13,349 bases of DNA from Clostridia bacterium (GTDB lineage: Bacteria; Bacillota; Clostridia; Christensenellales; Borkfalkiaceae), in assembly GCA_900770685.1 (NCBI GenBank), contig CAAGLC010000013.1:1-13349 (forward strand). Reading direction: 5' to 3'. Below, piece by piece: positions 6,730 through 12,410 of the stretch (its first letter is position 1; each line of letters opens with the position of its first letter). Both the position numbers and the translations under genes were made by a program. The notes below the pieces were generated by a model. It saw only the letters and a list, made by a program, of their open reading frames with translations, was not told the origin of the DNA and did no database searches.

Positions 6730-8118
6730 TTAGAAATTAATTTTTTCTTCAATAAACGCTTTAAGGTTTTCGATAGGAATTCTAATTTGTTCCATAGTAT
6801 CTCTATCTCTAACGGTAACGCAGTTGTCGTTTTCCGATTCAAAGTCGTAGGTAATGCAGAAAGGAGTTCCAATCTCGTCTTCTCTTCTGTATCTCTTTCC
6901 AATTGAACCGCTTTCGTCGTAATCAACGGGGAAGAACTTAGAAAGATTTTCGTAAATCTCGGTTGCCTTAGGCGAAAGTTTTTTAGATAAAGGTAAGATT
7001 GCCGCCTTAAACGGAGCAAGTGCAGGGTGTAAGTGTAAAACCACTCTCACGTCGTTCTCGCCAACCGTTTCTTCGTCGTACGCGTCGACTAAGAAGGCTA
7101 AAGCGACTCTGTCTGCGCCAAGACTAGGTTCAACTACGTAAGGAACGTAGCGTTCGTTAGTGTCAGGATCGAAATAGGAATTATCTTTTCCGCTAAATTG
7201 GTTGTGTTGCGAAAGGTCGTAATCGGTTCTATCGGCAATGCCCCAAAGTTCGCCCCATCCGAACGGGAATAAGAATTCAAAGTCGGTAGTTGCTTTAGAA
7301 TAGAAACAAAGTTCTTCAGGATCGTGGTCACGGAGTCTTAAATGTTCCTTTTTCATACCTAAGTCTAAAAGGAAGTTAAGGCAATAATCTTTCCAATACT
7401 TAAACCACTCTAAATCAGTTCCAGGTTTGCAGAAAAATTCAAGTTCCATTTGTTCGAACTCTCTAGTTCTAAACACGAAGTTTCCGGGCGTGATTTCGTT
7501 TCTAAACGATTTACCTATTTGGCAAATACCGAAGGGGAGTTTTTTTCTCGAAGCCCTTTGAACGTTAGAGAAGTTAACGAAAATACCTTGCGCCGTTTCC
7601 GGACGGAGATAAACGGTATTAGTTGAATCTTCCGTAACACCGATAAAGGTCTTAAACATAAGGTTAAACTTCTTTATGTCGGTAAACTCGTGTCCGCCAC
7701 AGTCCGGACAAGCGATATTTTTTTCCTTAATAAAGTCAGCCATTTGCTTAAAGTCCCAACCGGCAGGATTGTCGTTAGTATTATTTAGAAAAGCCCAGTC
7801 TTCAATAAGTTTATCGGCTCTATGACGAGATTTACATTGTTTACAATCCATCAAGGGGTCGGAAAAGCCACCGAGGTGACCTGAAGCCTCCCACGTTTTA
7901 GGGTTCATTATAATTGCGCTATCAAGACCAACGTTGTATTTATTTTCTTGAACGAATCTCTTCCACCACGCTTTTTTAACGTTGTTTTTGAATTCAACGC
8001 CTAAAGGACCGTAATCCCAAGAGTTAGCAAGACCCCCGTAAATTTCCGAACCGGGAAAAATAAAACCTCTGTTCTTGCATAAGTTAACGATTTTTTCCAT
8101 AGTTGCTTTAATTTCCAT
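6730..8118 (-). CDS. glyS: Glycine--tRNA ligase, single-chain dimeric type
   Basis: This class II synthetase charges tRNA-Gly; it is the one-gene alpha2 form, not the alpha2beta2 GlyQ/GlyS form. Its 462 residues begin MEIKATMEKIVNLCKNRGFI, the usual family start. Visible parts are GSEIYGGLANSWDYGPLG (23-40), a Cys4 zinc-like insertion (C92, C95, C137, C140), RPETAQGIFVNF (172-183), class II motif 2 around FRTREFEQMELEFF (216-229) and motif 3 EPSLGADRVALAFL (330-343). The anticodon-binding domain follows, from about residue 365. The start at 8118 is favoured over the Met 21 codons upstream because AGGTGG (8126-8131 on the minus strand) lies 7 bases before it, and the promoter overlaps the extra upstream codons. 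It is transcribed alone. Confidence 0.96.
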   Translation of the reverse strand: MEIKATMEKIVNLCKNRGFIFPGSEIYGGLANSWDYGPLGVEFKNNVKKAWWKRFVQENKYNVGLDSAIIMNPKTWEASGHLGGFSDPLMDCKQCKSRHRADKLIEDWAFLNNTNDNPAGWDFKQMADFIKEKNIACPDCGGHEFTDIKKFNLMFKTFIGVTEDSTNTVYLRPETAQGIFVNFSNVQRASRKKLPFGICQIGKSFRNEITPGNFVFRTREFEQMELEFFCKPGTDLEWFKYWKDYCLNFLLDLGMKKEHLRLRDHDPEELCFYSKATTDFEFLFPFGWGELWGIADRTDYDLSQHNQFSGKDNSYFDPDTNERYVPYVVEPSLGADRVALAFLVDAYDEETVGENDVRVVLHLHPALAPFKAAILPLSKKLSPKATEIYENLSKFFPVDYDESGSIGKRYRREDEIGTPFCITYDFESENDNCVTVRDRDTMEQIRIPIENLKAFIEEKINF

Positions 8119-8125
8119 AAATAAG

Positions 8126-8131
8126 CCACCT
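8126..8131 (-). promoter_or_regulatory. Ribosome binding site that fixes the glyS start
   Basis: The minus strand reads AGGTGG, then 7 bases, then ATG (8118-8116). The longer open frame to 8181 has no such site and would include the -10 and -35 boxes. Confidence 0.8.
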
Positions 8132-8152
8132 ACTTTATATTTTTCGACTATT

Positions 8153-8181
8153 ATTTTACAATATTTATAGAGCATAGTCAA
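8153..8181 (-). promoter_or_regulatory. Sigma-A-type promoter of glyS
   Basis: On the minus strand TTGACT (8181-8176), a 17-base spacer and TAAAAT (8158-8153). The transcript should start near 8146, giving a leader of only about 28 bases, too short for a T-box element. Confidence 0.78.
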
Positions 8182-8214
8182 GCGTTAGTAAAAAGGTTAA
8201 CCACTTAATTAAAT

Positions 8215-8251
8215 AAAAAAAGGAAGCCTAATAAAAATAAGGTTTCCTTTT
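8215..8251 (-). terminator. Terminator of the PepSY-like lipoprotein gene
   Basis: A 12-bp stem on the minus strand, written on the + strand as AAAAGGAAGCCT (8218-8229) / AGGTTTCCTTTT (8240-8251), with one G-T wobble. The minus strand continues into a run of six Ts. It separates the upstream gene from the glyS promoter. Confidence 0.82.
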
Positions 8252-8271
8252 ATGATTTACAAGTGGAAAAA

Positions 8272-8934
8272 CTATAAAATTTCTCTTATTGCAAGGATTT
8301 CACCACTAGTTGCGTCAACTAAAAATGCTTTAAGTCTTTTTCCGTCTGCGATCGCCATATACCAATACGGTTTTTGGTCTTTAACGATAATTCGCGCGTG
8401 AATTTCCGCGTTAAAATAGCCATCTGTCGTATAATGGTCGATAAACGCCTTTTGTTCTTTTTCCAAAATTTTAAGCACGGAGTCTAAGTCTAAATGCTCG
8501 CTAGTAATTTTAGATTTCAGTAGGATAGGCTCGAAAGAAGAGCCGTATTTTACGGTAACGTTAAATTCCTTTAGGGAAAAATTGTCTATCTCGTAAAATA
8601 CGATAAGTTTTTCCGAAGCAAGTCTATTAAACTCCAAAGTAACGGGGCGCTCGGTTTCTAACGTTAAAGTGTAGGCAACGTTGTCGGACGGAGCGTCTAA
8701 AAGGATAAAGGTTAAGCCGTTTTCTATGGTGGAAACTTTACCGTCGTTAAGGTAAGGGGACTCCCTGTAGCCGTAATAGGCAATTAGTTTGTGATTTTGT
8801 CCTTGCCCTTCGAAAACGTCCTTTCTATATTCGGAAACGTAAGGGGTTAAAAAGGATTGCTGTTCACAAGCGAAAAAATATGGCGCGATTAAAACTAAAA
8901 ATAGGGTAACAAAACAAGTGATAAATTTTTTCAT
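8272..8934 (-). CDS. Putative secreted lipoprotein with PepSY-like C-terminus
   Basis: A 220-residue protein beginning MKKFITCFVTLFLVLIAPYFFAC, a signal peptide that may end in a lipidated cysteine at C23. The box FFAC is not a classic LxxC lipobox, so anchoring is uncertain. The middle (40-150) is beta-rich with no motif I know. The C-terminal 45 residues (175-219), with PYWYMAIADGKRLKAFLVDATSGEIL, resemble the end of a PepSY unit: an aromatic W strand, then VDA-TGEIL. PepSY units are often found in secreted regulators of peptidases. An upstream in-frame ATG at 8979 would add 15 hydrophobic residues; neither start has a Shine-Dalgarno sequence. The start at 8934 is preferred because it gives a standard basic signal-peptide start. 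It is divergent from the membrane-protein gene at 9043. I recognise no specific family. Confidence 0.68.
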   Translation of the reverse strand: MKKFITCFVTLFLVLIAPYFFACEQQSFLTPYVSEYRKDVFEGQGQNHKLIAYYGYRESPYLNDGKVSTIENGLTFILLDAPSDNVAYTLTLETERPVTLEFNRLASEKLIVFYEIDNFSLKEFNVTVKYGSSFEPILLKSKITSEHLDLDSVLKILEKEQKAFIDHYTTDGYFNAEIHARIIVKDQKPYWYMAIADGKRLKAFLVDATSGEILAIREIL

Positions 8935-8990
8935 AATAAACCATATTAAAAAGAATCGGACATAATGCGTAAAAAACATAAATTTTATTA

Positions 8991-9013
8991 AAACGGTTGA
9001 TTTATGACCGTTT
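8991..9013. promoter_or_regulatory. Inverted repeat in a divergent promoter region, possible operator
   Basis: Perfect arms AAACGGT (8991-8997) and ACCGTTT (9007-9013) are separated by 9 bases. The repeat covers the -35 box of the rightward promoter and would also cover the -35 region of a weak leftward one (TAAAAT on the minus strand at 8987-8982). The layout suits a dimeric repressor or activator site; no regulator gene is in the window. Confidence 0.45.
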
Positions 9014-9025
9014 GTTTGGTAAAAT
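8997..9025 (+). promoter_or_regulatory. Sigma-A-type promoter of the 9043 gene
   Basis: TTGATT (8997-9002), a 17-base spacer and TAAAAT (9020-9025). Predicted transcription start is near 9032, so the leader is only about 11 bases and begins at the Shine-Dalgarno AAGGAG (9031-9036). Confidence 0.72.
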
Positions 9026-9042
9026 AATTAAAGGAGAGCGAT

Positions 9043-9657
9043 ATGAATAAACTTATAGTTAAAACTGCACTAATAACGTTGGGTTGCGTAATGCTTTTTT
9101 GCGTTTTGCTTTACGGCGTTTTCGCGTTATTTTTTCCCGTATCGCTAGCCGGCTTTTTAGAAGACATAGGAAGGGAAGACCTTGCAGTCCCTTATTACGA
9201 ATTGGAATACGAGAGAACTAACGATCCGTCGTCTTTAGTAGTATTGTGTTTGAGAATAGACCAAAGCGAAGATAGCGTAAGAGCCAACAAATATTTAACG
9301 GCTCTAACCGAAAGGGACGATTTTATGGATATTTGTAACGCCCTAACGAGCGAAACCGATAAAAACTCCATTTCCTATTACGAGTTTTTTTACGGGAAGT
9401 TGGTGATTGCTTGTCAAAAAACTCTAGGCGTTGAAAAAGCAACGGAACGAGCGCTATTAGGCATTTCAAACGGGTATAAAAACTCAAATCCCTTTTATAT
9501 TTCCTTATCGGTGGACGGGTTGTACTCGGTTAGCGATTTAGAATATTTAAATGCAACGCTAAATTCCATTAAAGGCAGTCTTAACGAAACGGAAAAAACC
9601 TATTTGGAAAGAGATGTTGAAATTATAAATTATATTTTATCTGAAAAACAGGCTTAG
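9043..9657 (+). CDS. Membrane-anchored protein of unknown function
   Basis: A 204-residue protein with one N-terminal membrane helix (about 8-31, followed by FFPVSL). The remainder is a helical soluble part, probably extracytoplasmic. Stretches such as DLAVPYYELEYERTNDPSSLVVLCL (46-70) and RANKYLTALTERDDFMDICNAL (80-101) have the length and small/aromatic spacing of TPR-like helix pairs, but I cannot assign a family. The start is firm: AAGGAG (9031-9036) lies 6 bases before ATG. The stop codon TAG (9655-9657) falls within a perfect terminator-like hairpin. A CPBP protease gene begins 22 bases later and may be partly co-transcribed. Confidence 0.75.
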   Translation: MNKLIVKTALITLGCVMLFCVLLYGVFALFFPVSLAGFLEDIGREDLAVPYYELEYERTNDPSSLVVLCLRIDQSEDSVRANKYLTALTERDDFMDICNALTSETDKNSISYYEFFYGKLVIACQKTLGVEKATERALLGISNGYKNSNPFYISLSVDGLYSVSDLEYLNATLNSIKGSLNETEKTYLERDVEIINYILSEKQA

Positions 9658-9666
9658 CCTGTTTTT
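9644..9666 (+). terminator. Terminator-like hairpin spanning a stop codon
   Basis: Perfect 10-bp stem AAAAACAGGC (9644-9653) / GCCTGTTTTT (9657-9666) with loop TTA. The TAG stop of the upstream gene is at the loop-stem border. The U-run continues TTTTTGAATTTTT. No convincing promoter lies between it and the next ATG at 9680, so it may act as a partial terminator. Confidence 0.72.
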
Positions 9667-9679
9667 GAATTTTTAAATT

Positions 9680-10531
9680 ATGAAAAGAAAAGAGAACTTA
9701 ACTTTACTAAACGCTCAATCGGAAAGCGGATTGCTTTTTTCCGTGTTTATATTTTTGTTTTTAACGTTTACGGCAATCTTATTGATAGTCGCCAGTTTAA
9801 TGAAGTTATCTTTTTCATTAATCGTTTATTTATCGCCTTTAAGGAGCGCTTTAGCGCTTGTAATAACGACGGTGATAGAAAAAAAGTGTTTTTCTAAGAC
9901 TAAAACGGAAAAAGCCGTTAATCTTTTCCGTCCGGTAGAATTATTGATGACGGTGATATTAGTTTTAGGGATGTACTTAGGTTTTTCTAAAGTACACGAA
10001 GCGTTAATTAATTGGTTCTCTTCGCTTGGCGTTAATACTAACGCTAACGTAGTGATTGCTAGCGTAACTGACTATATTTTATGCCTTATTACCGTTGCCA
10101 TTTTGCCCGCCCTTTTCGAAGAATTGTTTTTTAGGAAAATTCTAATAAGTAGAATAAGTGAAAACGCGGTTAAAGCATCTATTTTTTCAGGACTTTGTTT
10201 TGCCTTGTTTCACTTGTCTATAACTCAGTTTTTATATCAATTTATCTACGGTTTTTTTCTATCGCTTCTCGCCGTTAAAACTAAAAGCGTAGTCTATTCG
10301 GTAATCGCGCATTTCTTGAACAATTTTATAATTTTATCGGTACAATTTTTTAAGATAAATCTAAGTGTTGACAGCGTTTTTATTACGATTATCGGAATAG
10401 TTTTTTTAATCGTTTTTGCCCTTTGGGTTTTCCCGAAAGAGCGTAGTCAAAAGCAAAAATTTTATTTAACATACGCTTTTGCTTCGATTGGAATTATCGC
10501 GTGTATAATAATGGTTATATCGTCGTTATAA
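9680..10531 (+). CDS. CPBP-family intramembrane metalloprotease
   Basis: A 283-residue multi-pass membrane protein of the CPBP family (CAAX protease and bacteriocin-processing, Pfam Abi; Rce1-like glutamate proteases). All three signature motifs are present: EE-x3-R at 147-152 (FEELFFRK), F-x3-H at 174-178 (FALFH) and H-x3-N at 211-215 (HFLNN). It should therefore be active. About eight hydrophobic segments are seen: 20-40, 45-66, 87-101, 126-146, 167-178, 184-204, 206-222 and 233-251, plus one at the C-terminus. Bacterial members act in bacteriocin self-immunity, peptide maturation or membrane-protein processing; the substrate cannot be told here. ATG 9680 has no Shine-Dalgarno sequence and follows the hairpin at 9644-9666. 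The stop overlaps the AAAGGA that serves rlmH. Confidence 0.88.
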   Translation: MKRKENLTLLNAQSESGLLFSVFIFLFLTFTAILLIVASLMKLSFSLIVYLSPLRSALALVITTVIEKKCFSKTKTEKAVNLFRPVELLMTVILVLGMYLGFSKVHEALINWFSSLGVNTNANVVIASVTDYILCLITVAILPALFEELFFRKILISRISENAVKASIFSGLCFALFHLSITQFLYQFIYGFFLSLLAVKTKSVVYSVIAHFLNNFIILSVQFFKINLSVDSVFITIIGIVFLIVFALWVFPKERSQKQKFYLTYAFASIGIIACIIMVISSL

Positions 10532-10543
10532 AGGAAAAAGTAA

Positions 10544-11023
10544 ATGCTAAAAATAAACGTTATTGCAATAGGTAAAGTTAAAGAAAAATATTTCAGTCAA
10601 GGAATAGAAGAATACGCAAAACGCCTTTCTCGGTTTTGTCAGTTTAAGATAATAGAGTTGGAAGAAGAAACTTTTAAAAAAGAAAGCGAAGCAAACGTAA
10701 CCGTTTCTCTAAACAGGGAAAGGGATAGGATTTTAGCGTGTCCGGAATTTAAGGGGCACGTAATAGTTATGGCGATTGAGGGCGAAAAGGTGTCTAGCGA
10801 AGGGTTTGCAAAAAAAATAAAAACCTTAATCGATCAAGGTAAAGGAGTTATAACCTTCGTAATAGGAAGTTCTTTTGGAATTAGTGAAGAAATAAAGAAA
10901 AGAGCCGACCAAATGCTTTCCTTTTCACAAATGACCTTTCCGCACACTATGTTTAGGTTAATGTTAACCGAACAAATTTACCGTGCTTTTTGTATAAATC
11001 AAGGTAGCGCCTATCATAAATAA
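10544..11023 (+). CDS. rlmH: 23S rRNA (pseudouridine1915-N3)-methyltransferase RlmH
   Basis: RlmH methylates pseudouridine 1915 in helix 69 of 23S rRNA using SAM. The 159-residue length and SPOUT (knotted) pattern fit. The start is MLKINVIAIGKVKEKYFSQG. AIEGEKVSSEGFA (77-89) precedes the SAM loop FVIGSSFGISEEIKKRAD. The knot and active-site end runs from MTFPHTMFRLMLTEQIYRAF to GSAYHK, the typical YHK terminus. The SAM loop reads GSSFG where many homologues read GGSLG or GGPxG, a mild change. AAAGGA (10530-10535) overlaps the CPBP stop; ATG is about 8 bases further. Confidence 0.96.
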   Translation: MLKINVIAIGKVKEKYFSQGIEEYAKRLSRFCQFKIIELEEETFKKESEANVTVSLNRERDRILACPEFKGHVIVMAIEGEKVSSEGFAKKIKTLIDQGKGVITFVIGSSFGISEEIKKRADQMLSFSQMTFPHTMFRLMLTEQIYRAFCINQGSAYHK

Positions 11024-11045
11024 TTCATACTATGAAAGTATGAAT
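11023..11045 (+). promoter_or_regulatory. Hairpin enclosing the M14 peptidase start codon
   Basis: Perfect 8-bp arms ATTCATAC (11023-11030) and GTATGAAT (11038-11045) with loop TATGAAA. The ATG (11040-11042) lies in the 3' arm and the last base of the rlmH stop starts the 5' arm. No Shine-Dalgarno sequence is visible. Confidence 0.5.
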
Positions 11046-11810
11046 ATCGTTGAATCGGTTTATAAATTTTATAATTCATACGAAGGCGAAAAGGGTTTAA
11101 TAGGATACACGGAAAAGCAAAAGCCAATTTCATACGTCGTTGTTAAAAAAAGTAGCAGACCTAGGGTAATAATACAGTATTCTATTCACGCGAGAGAGTG
11201 GATAACCAGTTATCTTGCATTAATGCAGGTTGCAGATTTTAAAAAACGGGGGCGTTTAGGAACGGTTTATTTTATTCCTATGCTCAACGTGGACGGGGTT
11301 AAGATTGCGTTAAAACAGTTGCCGTTGTATAAAGCCAACGCGAGAGGGGTTGATTTAAACGTCAATTTCGACGCAAAGTGGAGTACCGGCAAAACTAATT
11401 GTAAAATTAAGGGTCAGGAAAACTTCGTTGGCAAAACTCCTTTTTCCGAATCGGAAACTAAAGCGCTTAGGGATTTTACCTTGGGAGTGAATCCGGATAT
11501 GACCGTAAGTTATCACTCTAAAGGGGAAGAGATATACTGGGAATTTTTTCAAGACGAAGAGCGAAGAAAAAGGGATTACCGTTTGGCGAAAAAACTTTCT
11601 GAAACGACGGGGTACGAGTTAAAAACGGTAACGGACTCAGTAGGGGGATATAAAGATTGGTGCATACAAACCTTAAAAATCCCCTCGTTTACGATAGAAG
11701 TTGGAAACGATAGCCTATCTCACCCGTTGTGCAGTAAGCATACGCTAGAAATTTTTTTGAAAAATAAAGACGTGGTTAAAACTTTAACTGAATCTTTTGG
11801 GAGTAAATAA
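11040..11810 (+). CDS. M14-family zinc carboxypeptidase/amidase, probably cytosolic
   Basis: A 256-residue M14 metallopeptidase. The zinc ligands are H50 and E53 in SIHAREW and H159 in SYHSKGEEIYW; the catalytic glutamate is E220 in FTIEVG. R102 in ARGVDLNVNF probably corresponds to carboxypeptidase A R127. The following motif is GVDLNVNF where classical enzymes read GVDLNRNF, so the Arg that normally holds the substrate C-terminal carboxylate is V109. There is no signal peptide or membrane helix, so it should act in the cytosol. E. coli MpaA, a cytosolic M14 enzyme that cuts muropeptides during peptidoglycan recycling, is one possible parallel. The gene overlaps tadA by one base (TAATG), and its start lies in a hairpin. 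The substrate is unproven. Confidence 0.88.
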   Translation: MNIVESVYKFYNSYEGEKGLIGYTEKQKPISYVVVKKSSRPRVIIQYSIHAREWITSYLALMQVADFKKRGRLGTVYFIPMLNVDGVKIALKQLPLYKANARGVDLNVNFDAKWSTGKTNCKIKGQENFVGKTPFSESETKALRDFTLGVNPDMTVSYHSKGEEIYWEFFQDEERRKRDYRLAKKLSETTGYELKTVTDSVGGYKDWCIQTLKIPSFTIEVGNDSLSHPLCSKHTLEIFLKNKDVVKTLTESFGSK

Positions 11811-12280
11811 TGGACGAAAAGTTTATGAAAATGGCTATAGCGCAGGCTAAAAAAGCGCAAAAGATAGATGAAGTGCCGATAGGCGCGGTTCTCGTTATAG
11901 ACGGGAAAGTCGTTTCAAAGGCGTATAACCAAACGGAAAAAAGGCAATTAGCAACCGCGCACGCAGAGATAATAGCGATAGAAAAAGCCTCCAAAAAACT
12001 CAAAAGTTGGAGAATTGACGACGCAACTCTTTACGTAACCTTAGAGCCTTGCGCAATGTGTGCGGGAGCAATAGTGAACGCAAGGATAAAAAGAGTAGTT
12101 TTCGGCGCGTACGAAAATAAGAGTGGTTGCGCGCAAAGTAAATTTTACGTTTTAACGGATAGCGGACTTAATCATAAATGTGAATATTTAGGAGGAGTGC
12201 TAGAAAACGAGTGCGCAAGCCTAATAAAAGGGTATTTTTCGGCAAAAAGAAAGCAAAAGAAAAGGGAAAAGATAGCGTAA
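11810..12280 (+). CDS. tadA: tRNA-specific adenosine deaminase TadA
   Basis: TadA deaminates adenosine 34 to inosine in tRNA-Arg(ACG), which is essential for decoding CGN codons. The 156 residues show the deaminase zinc site: H51-A-E53, with E53 the proton shuttle, and P80-C81-A-M-C84. The core strand and loop ARIKRVVFGAYENKSG follow, with the TadA-type C-terminal part SGLNHKCEYLGGVLENECASLIKGYF. The basic tail KRKQKKREK may help hold tRNA. The start overlaps the preceding stop as TAATG, with GGGAG (11799-11803) six bases upstream, so translational coupling is likely. No clear terminator follows. Confidence 0.95.
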   Translation: MDEKFMKMAIAQAKKAQKIDEVPIGAVLVIDGKVVSKAYNQTEKRQLATAHAEIIAIEKASKKLKSWRIDDATLYVTLEPCAMCAGAIVNARIKRVVFGAYENKSGCAQSKFYVLTDSGLNHKCEYLGGVLENECASLIKGYFSAKRKQKKREKIA

Positions 12281-12334
12281 AAAAACACTAGAGAAATATT
12301 AGAAAAAATAAATGCCTCTTTTAAAATTTTTCAC

Positions 12335-12363
12335 TTGACTAATCAGGGATAATGAGTTAAAAT
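12335..12363 (+). promoter_or_regulatory. Sigma-A-type promoter of prs
   Basis: TTGACT (12335-12340), a 17-base spacer and TAAAAT (12358-12363). The transcript should start near 12370, leaving a leader of about 41 bases with AGGAGA (12398-12403) eight bases before ATG. I see no hairpin or purine riboswitch in that leader. Confidence 0.8.
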
Positions 12364-12410
12364 AAGATTGGGTGCTATATATACACAAAGTTACATTAGG
12401 AGAAAATAAA

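Noticed and set aside
6666..7019. 117-codon minus-strand frame at the glyS 3' end.
   Set aside because: It is another frame on the same strand as a clear GlyRS C-terminus and runs through the terminator; no independent support.
8119..8181. Extra 21 N-terminal codons of glyS.
   Set aside because: They contain the -10 box and reach the -35 box of the glyS promoter, and the family start plus AGGTGG support 8118.
11009..11023. The 3' end of rlmH matches the core of the staphylococcal SCC attachment site (GC-N-TATCAYAARTRR type).
   Set aside because: The match follows from the conserved YHK-stop end of RlmH. There are no recombinase genes, no second copy and no inserted element downstream, so it is at most an unused site.
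12281..12410. Gap between tadA and prs checked for the SRP RNA gene, which often lies near tadA in Firmicutes, and for a purine riboswitch.
   Set aside because: The 130 bases are AT-rich with no GC-rich helix, and about half is accounted for by the prs promoter and leader.
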